A program made the translations under genes and the position numbers. From Turnera subulata (lineage: Eukaryota > Streptophyta > Magnoliopsida > Malpighiales > Passifloraceae): a DNA stretch of 64,000 bases. This document shows, one piece after another, positions 22,092-32,961 of this stretch. The stretch spans positions 1 through 64,000 of the forward strand of contig JAKUCV010002383.1 of assembly GCA_028386065.3 (NCBI GenBank), in the 5' to 3' direction. The number at the start of each line of letters is the position of its first letter. Within the stretch, counting starts at the first letter, position 1. The notes below the pieces were generated by a model that saw only the letters and a list, made by a program, of their open reading frames with translations, was not told where the DNA came from and ran no database searches.

Positions 22092-23476
22092 TGAAAACCC
22101 GGACAAAATGTCCATTTGGCCTTCTCACCTTATGATTGATGGAGTCGCCACCCAAGTTTTATTTGCATGGAAAAATCAAAGAATAACTCATATCCCTAAA
22201 AGCAACCAGATTGCTAACCAAAGATGCCGGATTCGGGGGTTCGTCATGGATAGGAAGGTATAAGGCACCTCATCTATGCTTGGGCGAAATAATATTCAAT
22301 TTAAGTGATAATTGTGCTTCAGTGCATGTGTTCAAGTGTCTAAACCAGATTTTTAGCAGCAAACAAACATCAAAACAATATAGATAGAATCGAAATCAAA
22401 GTAAAAGAAAAGGGAAATAAATAAATTGGCTTGCGTCTCTACCACTAGAGATATCCTACGTACCCCGCTCGGGTTCAAAGCCCACGTAGTTCTTGGGTTA
22501 GAATCAACACTCAAGCAAACATATCAGTATCAGCATATCATTACAGAAAAATTGTAGCAATCAGAGATAAATAAAAGAGAAAGAAATCGGGTACCACCAA
22601 AGATGTGTTTTTGGATTTTCTTCGCGTTTGAGGGTTATAGATTGTTTCTACCCTCTTTTCACTCCTTAATTCCACCTTGATTGTCTCTGGAACTACTGCA
22701 AAACAGCACTAAACAGCAACCAATGTGAAATCCAACAAAGAAAGGCAAAGAGAATTGACAGAATAAAATAGTAGAGTTTTCCCAAGCCAAAAGCTTTTTT
22801 TTTCTTCCTAAAAGTGTGTTTAGAGGGTTGCATTTATACTGTTCAGGGCCTCAAGGGTCGTGGTTTTAATCCTAGGATCGAAATTAAACTCCTAAATCCA
22901 ATGGCTGAGAGTAGAGATAAAAAAAGAAAAAATAAGAAAATTTTCCCAAACTGGGACCCATGACCGCCGGAGCCCGGAGAACATGTCGTGATGACCACCG
23001 GAGCTCGGCGGTCTTGCCTCCATGACTGCGGGAAAGATGGCTCCGCGGGTTACTGTTCATGTTCTTTCTAGTTTGACCGGGTTTTCCTAATTTTGACTCC
23101 AATCCGATTCTTGCACGAAAAAGAAGAGTTTTCAGACAAGAGAAACACCCTTTTCTTGAGGAAAACTCCACATTCTTTTCCCATTAACTCAATTACTTAA
23201 TCTACACTTCAAGGATTTTAATTATTCCTTTTTTTCCATAAAATAGGCAAAATAATAGTTCAACTTAAATTAGGCCTCTAATCCAACGAAATTCAGAGCC
23301 AAATAAATCACAAAATTCGTGCTAAGCCAGGGCCTAACTATATGGATAGTCCATTAATTTAGTTATTGGGTTTCTAAGCCAAATTAAAGGCAAAAAATTA
23401 ATAAAATTAACGTTAGGCTCTAAAACATAATAATAATCCAATAAAATAAATTAGTGGCTAAATTTGAATGTTTGCA
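22092..23476 (-). mobile_element. Solo LTR distantly related to the B family
   Basis: It is bounded by TGAAAACC and TTTGCA and flanked by AATATTA on both sides (22085-22091 and 23477-23483). On the minus strand it contains the B-LTR signatures AAAACTTGGGTGGCGACTCC, a CGTAGGATATCTC-like block with ACTACGTGGGC, and a GC-rich block of GACCGCCGG repeats (22960-23030), in the same order as B. No PBS or coding region lies inside. The 7-bp flank is longer than the usual 5 bp, so the exact ends may be off by a base or two. Confidence 0.72.
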
Positions 23477-24136
23477 AATATTAAACTCACAAATAACTTT
23501 TGGTTGTTGTCTAAAATACCAAACATATTTTCCACCAAAAGTTTAATATCAATTAGATTGACAAACACAAGGTGTTCAAGAATTCATGTTATTTATAATA
23601 TATATTTTTCTTTTTTTATTTTTAAATTTTAGGAATACAAATTAAGATTTATTTGTATGCCTATTCATCGGATTAGTAACAAACCAAAAACCTAATAAGA
23701 TCTGAAACTCTCTTTTAGTATCATCACCAAGAAGCCTTTTGTAGTGTTTAAAGCAAAAGAAGAGTTAAATTCTAAGGCTGGTGCAGGTATGTATTGTTTT
23801 TTATTTGTATCCAGAAACCTAATTAGAGCTGCAATTTTTTTTTATTTTCATTTTTAAATTTTAGAAATACATATTAAGATTTTACCATATCAAGAAAATA
23901 TATAGTTTTGAATACATAGTAATAAAAAAAAATTTTTTACAGAGGAAATTTCCTTTTTCTAGATTCTTGTCTTTCAGGAATCAAAATATTAAACTCTCAA
24001 TTTTTTTTTCCTGCAAAATTTTAGTACTAATTAGATAGACAAACACAAGGTATGTATTTTTTTAACCTTGTCAGTTCATGTTATTTTGTAATATATCTTT
24101 TTAAGAACAAAAATATTAAACTCACGAATATTTTTT

Positions 24137-25090
24137 TGTGATACCAAATCCGGATAACACAAGGTGAGTGTTTTGAAGTAAGAATACGAGTATGGGGAGT
24201 AAGAGAAAGTGAACACAAGTGATTTAGAGTGGTTCCCCATCACCAGGTACTCCACTACCTAAAGGTTCCTTCCCTTAGGATTTCAAACACTCACTATGAT
24301 CAGGTTTTTACAGGTTCAACCTTAACCTTTACATCACAAGCTTTTCTAGGCTAAGCTCAAACCTTTACAAGCTTTTCACAGGCTAAGCTCTAACCTACCC
24401 TCAATTCTAATCCTAGACTTGAGTATCCAGCAAATCTAATCCAAGACTTGCTTACAAATTATCCTTTGAATGTATTTCGTGATGTAAGCAGAAAAATCAA
24501 ATCTTGATACCAAAATTTCAAGCACATGTATACACTCTGATTTTGCACAATAGTTGGATAGTTTTCCAGAGGTGTAATGGGCCCTCTTTATAGAATCTGA
24601 GTTTAGGCGGAAACTAGCTGCAACGGTTCTTTGAACTCCTAGTTGACTTCTGTTCATTGAAGTATCAATTTGGGACCGTTGCACCATGCCAACTCCTTGG
24701 TTGCAAAGTATTACTAAAAAGGGAAAGTTTGGACCACCTTCTTGAGTTGAGTAGGAGTTAGGTGGGAAAGTCATCTGTACTTCCATAAAGTTTTCCATCT
24801 TACTTGTTCACCAATTCAAACCGTTGGAAGTGGTATTTAATTGCTTGGAGGACCACACGCAACTTGCACACAAAGTTAAAAGTGACAGCTCGCAGATATG
24901 GATGCAACAAAAACCATCTTGCGTGTTTTAACGAAAACCATAATTCCTCTTGTAAGCTAAAATCAACACAAGGAAAACTCAAAGAACACTTCTAATTTGT
25001 TAGTCATCAAAATTAATTATACACCATAACTAAACATGGTTTAATCATATTTTAGTATTAAGAGGTGAATAACCCAATTTTTGGTCAACA
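24137..25090 (-). repeat. 3' LTR of element F
   Basis: On the minus strand it starts TGTTGACCAAAAATTGGG, right after the polypurine tract AAAAAAGGGGGAGAT. It aligns with A's 5' LTR but stops at GGTATCACA, about 100 bp before the end of A's LTR, so its 3' end is probably deleted. Confidence 0.8.
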
Positions 25091-26206
25091 ATCTCCCCCT
25101 TTTTTATGATGACAAATTAGTGTTGATTTCATTTGCAACAAGGGTTAGAAAGAATATTTTCTTATAACTTTAAAAGCTCCCCCTGTTTTGTTGCTCCCCC
25201 TTTCAAAAATATTTTTGGAATTCAACAAGGATAAATTTTAGAAACAAACAAACTTGGCCTATTATGACCTAAAGCATTCCTTGTGAATTTTATCTTGGCA
25301 TACTCAACCAAAACCTTCCCCTTTGGTTTTCAATTTCTGCATAAGAGAATAGTCGAATGTATAGAAAACATGAAGTAGTGCTTCATTCCTACTTTATAAT
25401 TTTGGTTTTTAACAGAAACCAAAGTGCATTTATAAGTGTGGTTTTTTATAAAAATTAGATTTCGCATTTCCACACTTCCTACATAAAGCTTAGTCAAATT
25501 CATCAAAAGTATGGTTTTAACAACAACCATATTGCAATAGCATTAACTATTTCTTTATATTCCCTGCATAATCAACGAAGTCAAAGACATAGTTTGGTTT
25601 TTCACAAACACCATATCCACACTCGTTCCTGCACGTAATCAACACAACAATTTCTCCCCCTTTGGGCATCAACAGAAAGGAACAAAAATATAGGAATGAA
25701 GCAAAGATCATGCAGATTTAAACATTCAAAAGAGTAGAGTAATCATCCAAAAGTTAAATATAATATCTAAAAAGATAGAAAATAATCGAGCATAGAACAA
25801 ACCAAAATAAGAACCAAGAGATAGAACCAATGTGAATGCAATGCATGAGTCCTAAAGCATCAGATCTAGAAAGGTTTCATTCATCATCAGATCGTGTTGG
25901 AGAGGGCAGTTTGGAAAGAACCAGCCAAACTATTCCATCATATCAGCTTTGAGCTCTCTTACCTCATCACGCAGAGCTCCAAAACCAATTTCCAGAAAGC
26001 TAACCCGAGTTGCAAGATCATCCGACCAAGTCTACTTGTTGTTTGCCCCAACTCTGATGACTTCATAGTTTCCATTCTAAGTAAGCCTGATACTCATCTT
26101 GGACAAAGTTTTGCGATCAATTTGTCCAAGCTGCATGTGAATGGCAGATTTGGTTGATTTCACACCAAATCCAATTTCACACCAAATCTTCTTCCAATAA
26201 GCATAA
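25091..26206 (-). other. Polypurine-tract region of element F
   Basis: Minus-strand tracts of AAAGGGGGAGCAAC type occur at about 25094, 25182, 25196 and 25655. Several G-rich polypurine tracts before the 3' LTR are a reported feature of Sireviruses, also seen in E. The tract touching the LTR is the likely plus-strand primer. 25700-26206 contains nothing I recognise. Confidence 0.65.
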
Positions 26207-28519
26207 TCAGCAAGCCATGACTCCTTGCTTGTACAGAGCAATGTGATGCAGCATCTGGTATGTGAGGCAAATAGGACTTTTCTTCATCATGCAAGCTATC
26301 AGACACAAGTCAGCATTAGAAATATCGACCAAATGCCAAGGTCGTGGCAGAATCACTCTTGTGAGCATGTACATCATCGCTCGAGTAAGAGGACTGGTGT
26401 GCTGATATTGTCCTTTCTTGGCTAATCCGTAGACTGTCTTCACTTGCTGACTGTAAGTTGGAGCACCATTAACATTCATTCTTAACCCGAAAGTTGTATT
26501 GTAGTGTTTGATGGTCCCTTTCTTCAGTTTAAATACATTCTGGATGATATCACCTGTGATTTTCATTTTCTTGCCTAGGACAATTGTTTCCACATACTCA
26601 ACCACTCCTTTTCTATCCTTCTTAGAATCTCGTAGAACTCAATCACTATCATCTGATCTGCTTGAACCTTCAAAGTAGCCAAGTAATCCAGTCTATAATA
26701 CTTTAGGATGGGAGTCACCCCGAGAGCCTCAAAGTCTCCGAAAGTAACATTGTAAGTCCTAGCAAGAGTTTTATACTTGCTGGTCCCATCTTCTTTCTTT
26801 TTGAGTTTCTCACTAGTTATAGTTTGGACACTTGTTTTCACCTTCTTCTTGGGTGGCTCAAGAACCTCTTCTTCTTCTTCCTCATCTTCTTGTTCCTAGT
26901 CATCTACATCCTCTTTCTCAGCTTCTTCTTGAACTTCTTGCTGTTTTATTTCTTCGGCTTCCTGTTCTTCTACCTGCTCCTCTTCTTCTTCCATTTCTTC
27001 CTCCACATTCTCATCTGCTTCATTTGCATTCTCCTCATCCTCATCTTCCTTTTCAGACTGATTTTCATCTTCCTCATTATCCTCTTCTTTGTCAGAGTAA
27101 TAGCTTGAGATGAAGTAGTCTGTAGGATCATCTTCCTGTTCTGGTTCTTCATCAACCAGATCATCTCTAGCAGATTTGTAAGTCAAAGTCTTTTTTGAGT
27201 CACTCTCCTTTGCCCTCTTCTTTTTCTTGGAGGGTTTCTTCTTCCATCATTTGTTCATTAGTAGGGGCCTCATCAGAGTCGGAGTCAATCAGATGAACCT
27301 GAGTGTCTTGCTTCTTCTTCTTTCTTGTCTTCTTAATAAAGCCTTTGTCAATAAGACGGGCACTAGGCTTTCTCATCACTGGAATTTTGGTTTTTCCAGA
27401 AACCACATCTGCTCTTTTCTTTTTCTTCGACTTCTCAAGTTGGCACACTGACATAGACTGATCTTCTTCATCATCCCGCTGCTTCTCTAGCGCCTTTCCA
27501 TTATCAGATTCTAACTCCTCATTAGCCTCATGTTCATCATTCTTCTCTTCTTCATCTGGTTTTTGTCCAACCAGATCGTCTTTCTTCTTCAGGGCCTCTT
27601 TTTCAGCACCTTCCGTAATCTTCAAGATTTCTGAAGGTATTTGACCATCACGACTGGTCTCCTTAGAGCCCTCAGCTAGGATTGCATTCAGGTTTGGAAA
27701 CTCCTCTACAACAGTATTGCCCATCTGCACATGTTCTTATACCTTCTGTGCAAGAGGAATGGTTTCTTCAGCAACCATATCTTCCCCAACAACAGGTTCC
27801 TTTTCCGGAGATTTGGTTTTTTCAGCAACCAAATCTCTGACTCTTTGAGTGTCAGCTTCAATCCTCTTTAGTTCGGTAGCAATTTCGTACTCTCTTTCAG
27901 CCAACACAACATCAACATATGCATCGCACCCTGATGGACCTCCTTCTTTCACAGGAAATATTGATCTTAAAATGTCAAGAAAGTATTCCTTAGCCACTTT
28001 TCCACTGAATTTACCAAATCTCTTTATAATGCTAGACATCACAGTATTTACTTCATCAGCTACAGGTGTAACGGAAAGAATCCTACTAGCACCTTGTATG
28101 TTAATGCCCACTTCTCTGCCTCATATAGTACTCTAACACCCGTGTGTTTTTCAATAGAGGGGACAATGTTACATTTAGCATATTTAGGGTCATAGATTCT
28201 TTCAATTGCTATCCTAGTAGCATTGGATATCACAGGTGCATGTGAATCAAGTGGAGAATCAAGAATCCTACCAGGAACTTTTGCCTTTGACTGTTGTACT
28301 CCTTTACCCTTTTCGACTTTCTTCTTCAACACCACATTAGCCTTGAATTTCTCCAACCCTTCGGCCACAATCTTTTCAGTAGATGTTAAATCTATGCTTA
28401 CTTCTTCCCTTTCTTTCCAGGAGTCTTCTTTGCAGAAGGTTGTGGTTTTGTTTTCGATGTTGTCTTTGAAGAGGTGTCAAATTTTGGTTTCTGTGAGGAT
28501 GTCTTCTTGGCAGGTTTAA
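26207..28519 (-). pseudogene. Third ORF of element F (broken), with acidic segment and transposon-type C-terminal domain
   Basis: Six frame-shifted pieces follow one another on the minus strand. 28060-28368 has the module VISNATRIAIERIYDPKYAKC shared with A. 27737-28111 continues with EVNTVMSSIIKRFGKF...YFLDILRS. 27200-27730 is charged, with a basic cluster KKKKRADV. 26896-27186 is extremely acidic (EEEMEEEEEQVEEQE). 26207-26841 ends with a segment (YNVTFGDFEALGVTP, then LTRAMMYMLTRVILPRPWHL and SNADLCLIACMM) resembling the putative plant transposon protein domain often annotated in plant retroelements. Frameshifts lie near 28100, 27190 and 26600, and there are stops. No hydrophobic span suggests an envelope protein. 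A's copy has only the N-terminal part. Confidence 0.72.
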
Positions 28520-29449
28520 TCGATGTCGGGGTCTTGCCTTCTGTGAGTCATTTGAAGGTTTTTCCCAAGTTTTGTCCTTAATAAAATTTGGGTGGCGACT
28601 CCAATGACATGAGATTAACTCGAGAAAGAAAGTGAAGGAATAGGTGAATAGGCCCAAGTGATTTTGGGTCGGGTATTCACAGTTGGCGACTCTGCTGGGG
28701 ATGTAGTGGGTTCAAGAAACATTGTTCAATGGTTGGGTTTTGTGTGCCTTCTTACTTGTCATCATAAGTGCAATGCATTCATGATGATCGATGTAAAGCT
28801 TCTACCGTGAGAGGGCGAGAGAATCCAAGTCCACCACAATGCTTTATTTAAGTGATGGCAGCTTGAGTGGACCTGTTTCTCGATGCTTAGCAATCTGGGG
28901 ATTAATGGGCCTTGGACCTCACGCGATATCCATTATCACAAGTTAGTAGATCAACCTATTCCCTAGCGACAATTTTTTGGCCCCCTACCAGCTACATACC
29001 CTGAGCATCTTATGCATTATGAATCAATAAATAGTACGTGGATTTGTGTGGAATTTGTTGTATTGTACATATGTGTTGTATCTTGTTATTTTCGGATTCG
29101 AATTTATGCATACATGGGGATTTGAGAAAGGAGGAAAGGGGAGTAATCATCCACGGCTACTAAGAGAGGGGAAGGTTCCATATCTTCAAGCGGTGGTCTA
29201 CCAAAACTCAAAGGAGATTCATCTTGATAATTTGAATGGATGCTCAATTGCCCTAAGAGTTTGAGAAGTTAGGGTTGCATAACACATGCCATTTTGCATT
29301 GAGGTTTAGAAAAGGTAGTATGCTGAGTCAAGATTCAACCCATGTCTCATCTTTTTCACCCAAATCATTTGTTACCAGCCTTCTTTTTTGAACCCACCTG
29401 AACAAGGCACTAAAACCCATCTCTCCATTTTTAGCAGTCGAAAGAAACC

Positions 29450-30019
29450 ATGAACAATGAGCACGTTAACCAATCGAAGGGTGCTACTAGCACAAGAACG
29501 AACCTGAAGGGGGAGCTGGCAGGGGATGATTTTTCAATTTTTGAAGACCGGAGCCTTCAACAAGAGAAGGAGGTGCAATCAACATTTCGGGCCTTGATGG
29601 GCAAGTTAGAAGAAACAATCCTCCGTGGAGTATTTCTAGGACAACCATTTGCCCAAGTAGCCATGAAGCAGCTTCGGGATGCCATGGGACAATATGCACT
29701 TGTTGGAGACATGATAAGGGGCACCCAACTCCAAAATGCTGCACTCACTCGAGAAAGCATCAAGGCAGAGGAAAGTCTCTGGGAATGCATTAGGGAGCTA
29801 AAGGAAAGCAAGTGGGATTATTGGGATGATGTTTCAAGATCCGAGGAACGCTTAAGGTCGCAAGAGGGCATGATGACCGATAAGGAAGATGAAGACAATC
29901 GAGAGGTTGAAGACGAGACAATGGTGGTCGAAGTCCAACACGATGACCCGAAGGAAACTGTCACTACAGTCCCACGGAGAAAGCTTAGAATGGCTAATGG
30001 AGATGATAAGAAGATTTAG
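29450..30019 (+). CDS. Unidentified ORF after the B2 leader, helical and acidic
   Basis: This 189-codon frame lies about 770 bp downstream of the primer binding site, where gag or the extra ORF1 of Ogre-type elements is expected. The first 30 residues are Ser/Thr/Asn-rich. Residues 40-125 look helical (VQSTFRALMGKLEETI, MKQLRDAMGQYALVGDMI), and the tail is acidic (TDKEDEDNREVEDE) and then basic (PRRKLRMANGDDKK). I find no zinc knuckle and no retrotransposon capsid motif that I can name. Its intact frame and position suggest a retroelement protein; the function is unknown. Confidence 0.5.
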   Translation: MNNEHVNQSKGATSTRTNLKGELAGDDFSIFEDRSLQQEKEVQSTFRALMGKLEETILRGVFLGQPFAQVAMKQLRDAMGQYALVGDMIRGTQLQNAALTRESIKAEESLWECIRELKESKWDYWDDVSRSEERLRSQEGMMTDKEDEDNREVEDETMVVEVQHDDPKETVTTVPRRKLRMANGDDKKI

Positions 30020-31299
30020 GGTTTTAAAGTGTCGAGACTGTTTTTCTTTTCCCAAAATAAAAGAGGGTGGAAGTCTATCCATGTTAACTTCGCCTCAAAG
30101 AGTCACTGTTGTCTGTCCTTAATTAGTGTCTTTTGTTTAGTTCTCATGTAATGAATGTTCTTATCTTCCCATTTATAGAAAAAGGTGTCTTAAATCTTAT
30201 CAGCATTTATCAACTTAGTTTGGGAACTATAGAATGAACTACGAAGACCCGATCCAGTAAATCAAATCTATTTCAGACCAAATACTTTTTCTCGAACTTA
30301 AGCTTGGCTTGTGAGGCCATTTTCCCAAAAAAAAAAAAGAAAAGAAAAAGAAACGAAAAAGAGTAAAAAGAGAAGAAAGGGAAAAAAAAAAGGGGATGTG
30401 CACCCACGGCCAATGTGCCATTTAAACTTCTCGAGAAAAAGCACTTCTTTTGTGATTTGGAAAAACTGAACATTGTTTTCTACTAGTACGTAGGTAACTC
30501 TATTAAAGAGCTCGGTCTAAATAAAGTTTGGTTCCTAAGCTAGGTTGGTAAAAGATGATAGGGTTTAAATGAGGGTCCCATCTACTGAGAAAGCCTCCCC
30601 CAATATTCAAGGGTATCGTCCTTAGATTTTTCCTGGTCATATTGCCAAGTTGAAGAAGGATCAAAATCAAGTCATCTCTTGAAAGTGCTACAACAAGGTG
30701 AACAGATTTGGAACTCGCCATCACATGGGTAGATTTTGACCGCCATCCACTTTTGAGAAAGAAGGTAAAAAAAAAAAGAGAAAGAGAGGGGGACTAGTCC
30801 GCTAGGTTGAAAACCCGAAAGGGCGATCTAGGCAAAAGTTAGGACATGCCTACTAGGTCGAAAACCCGAAAGGCGGCCTAGGCAAAAGTTGAGGCTAAAT
30901 GGTGTTTGGGGAGATTTGGGGCATATGCTCATTTTCATGGAAAGCCTTGCTTGAAACAACCTTTTGTGTAGACCCAACAAAGAAGGGTAGGTATTTTGTG
31001 TGACCTTGTGGAAACCCATCAAACCAGATGTCTAAACTTATCCCAGTACTCACGATACATGACTCGGTAATTTTCAAAATTTCATGCATAGTTGCATCTC
31101 AGGAATAGGGAAAATAAACATGCATTCATATACAATGAAGAGTAATCCTATCCAAGTACTTGAGTCTAGGACCTAGGACATGCACACATGCGTACAAAAG
31201 AAAGAGTAGTCCATCAAAGTACACGCATCTAGATAATAGGGCATACATGCATCAATCAAGACCGTCTCTTCTTGCTCCGAGGTTGGCGAACCGGGTGAG
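30020..31299 (+). other. Non-coding part of B2 with short repeats
   Basis: No ORF was recognised. At 30800-30890 a hairpin-like unit CTAGGTYGAAAACCCGAAAG ending in GCGRYCTAGGCAAAAGTT occurs twice, about 50 bp apart. At 31138-31260 a unit of about 65 bp (AAGAGTARTCCWWYMAAGTA ... CATGC) occurs twice. A/G-rich tracts lie at 30330-30395 and 30765-30790. Confidence 0.5.
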
Positions 31300-32961
31300 T
31301 GTGCTCCTGAATGGTATCCTATGAATCACCTGAGGTGGGGTCAGTAGGATGAGGAATCGACTGAGGGGCAAAAGGAGATATCAACGGTCTAGTAGGGCGA
31401 GGATCCCGAGATAATGGCACGGGGCGAGTGTATCCCCCCTCTCTCAGACAAGAAGTCAACTCCCATATCTTGATGGCCTGGGCCATCAAGGTTGCCTTGG
31501 CCTGTCCAAGTAGTGTCCAAAGTCGAGAAGCTTCGGCAGCTGGAACCTATCATATAGAGAAGGTCAATCAAATTACAAAAAAGGGAGGAAGAAGACACTG
31601 GGGCAAGGATCGAGAAAATACCACGGTGATATCATCCGGGAATGGCGGGAAATCAGGGGGGAGATCCTCAGAAAAGGGCACCCGTCAACGCCTGTAAGAA
31701 TCATCAAAAGACTCACAGTCGGCACCATAAGTCGGGCGAACAGGGCCAGATGTGGAAGAAGATGCTCCATTGCTTTTTCTCCTCTTCGGGGCAGAACTCT
31801 GTCAGAAGGTCCAGCACTAGTCACTGATCCTCCTACCTCCGGGGTAGTCAATGGCTGCATCAAGTATTTGATGATAAAAGAAGAGTATTCACCTGGGTTT
31901 AGTCAAATCATCAACATGGCAATCCAGGTAGTCATCATCTAAAGCCTCACCCCCTCTCTCATTAATATCCCGCATAGAGATTGGTGGGTCAGAAGGTATC
32001 CGAGGTTCTCCCTTGACCTGGGCACAAGCGTGGTCCCCAAGGTACCATACTTGCATGTCGGGATATCCAATAAAGCATCGGCGCTGATCCATCTCCAAAG
32101 CCCAGAGCTAGGGGATTTCAAGAAAGAATAGACGGAGATGGAAAAGGGGATATCTTTCCCGACATGGCAACATGATCTATGTGACGACGAGCCCATACCT
32201 GATCATAAGCATGGCTCCTAGCCCCAGGGTCTTCGGAACCCCAACGAAGAGACACCGGCCACACCTCCTCATCAGATGATAACTTCGGGCCGGATAGCTC
32301 AAGGTGCTCTTGACCTCACACCTAGGGAAATCACCTAGTTATTTAAGAGATAGGGAAGCAGCCAGGCGTGATAAAAAGAAGTGGGGAAAGAAGACATACC
32401 TTCCAAATCCAAGCTGAACCATAGAAGTGCTTGGCAGCGACCCGGGAAAAGTTGCTCATCTCTCGATAGGCATTTGCAAAGCCAGCTGAAGCCCAGTCTA
32501 TCCGCGGTCCATCCAGATGAACCAGTGATGCCAACAAGTCACACCGGATCCGATCACTACTGAAAACAAAGAGAGACCTATTCAGACTCACTAAGATCAA
32601 GCCCCGGGCCCTCTGCTCAACCGTCCCAGGGTACCGCGGATCCAATAAAGAGTCCTGCAACCACTTAGGCGACACCTCACATATACGAACCCACTGAGGA
32701 GCAAGCCTCACTAACTCTTGGAACCGATCAAGGCCAAGTTGTTGATGAAGGACGACCAATCCACCTTGGAACAACAACCCGGTAATGTAAGAAAAGTCTG
32801 ACGGGGTCATCGTCATCTCGCCACAAGCAAAATGAAAGTGTTAGTGGTGTCCCACCACCTCTCACCTAGAGCCGACACTACTTGCAGATTGACTTTTTCT
32901 CCTTGGAAAGTGCGGAAGAAATCCCATAATTCGACCCTCTCAATGATTTCATGGACGGGTT
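31300..32961 (-). pseudogene. Plant mobile domain (PMD) remnant, antisense in B2
   Basis: On the minus strand from 32961 downward: KPVHEIIERVELWDFFRTF, SALGERWWDTTNTF and, after a frameshift near 32818, GEMTMTPSDFSYITGL (32813 on), then QWVRICEVSPKWLQDSLL and IRCDLLASLVHLDGPRIDWA ... ANAYREMSNFSRVA. The order and motifs (ERW-x-ETHTFH, GEMT-x-T-x-x-D-x-x-x-x-x-GL, then the short helical block) fit the plant mobile domain of MAIN/MAIL-type and transposon-borne proteins. Further pieces (32098-31889, starting at MDQRRCFIGYPDMQ) may be the C-terminus. The N-terminus is cut by the TRIM at 32962. Stops and frameshifts indicate a pseudogene. Confidence 0.68.

Larger units (their letters stand above)
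20881..24136. repeat. AT-rich region with a roughly 510-bp tandem duplication, interrupted by two insertions
   Basis: The text around GAAGCCTTTTGTAGTGTTT (21240 and 23735), AGGAATACAAATT (21115 and 23630), TATATAGTT.TGAATACA (21410 and 23900) and TTGTCTTTCAGGAAT (21470 and 23968) recurs in the same order. Once the retroposon (21496-22075) and the solo LTR (22092-23476) are set aside, the period is about 510 bp. A further fragment, TATTAAACTCACGAATA, lies at 24115. 20881-21060 is AT-rich and featureless. Confidence 0.75.
24137..28540 (-). mobile_element. Element F: 3' half of an A-family Sirevirus
   Basis: Reading downward on the minus strand there is a third ORF (28519-26207, broken), a non-coding stretch with several G-rich polypurine tracts, then a 3' LTR (25090-24137). 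Gag and pol are absent: at about 28540 the sequence switches to the end of a B-type gypsy LTR. ORF3 and LTR match element A. Confidence 0.82.
28543..32961 (+). mobile_element. Gypsy fragment B2, same family as B, both ends lost
   Basis: 28543-28681 is the last 139 bp of a B-type LTR (AATTTGGGTGGCGACTCC ... GGGTATTCACA), followed by the primer binding site TTGGCGACTCTGCTGGGG at 28683 and a leader matching B. A coding region follows at 29450. On the opposite strand a plant mobile domain remnant (31300-32961) lies where Tat/Ogre-lineage elements often carry antisense ORFs. The 5' part of the LTR is missing at the junction with F, and the 3' part ends where a TRIM starts at 32962. Confidence 0.72.

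Noticed and set aside
26824..27113. Plus-strand Leu/Phe- and Pro/Leu-rich frames that look like membrane proteins
   Set aside because: They are the reverse complement of the GAA/GAG-rich acidic part of the F third ORF.
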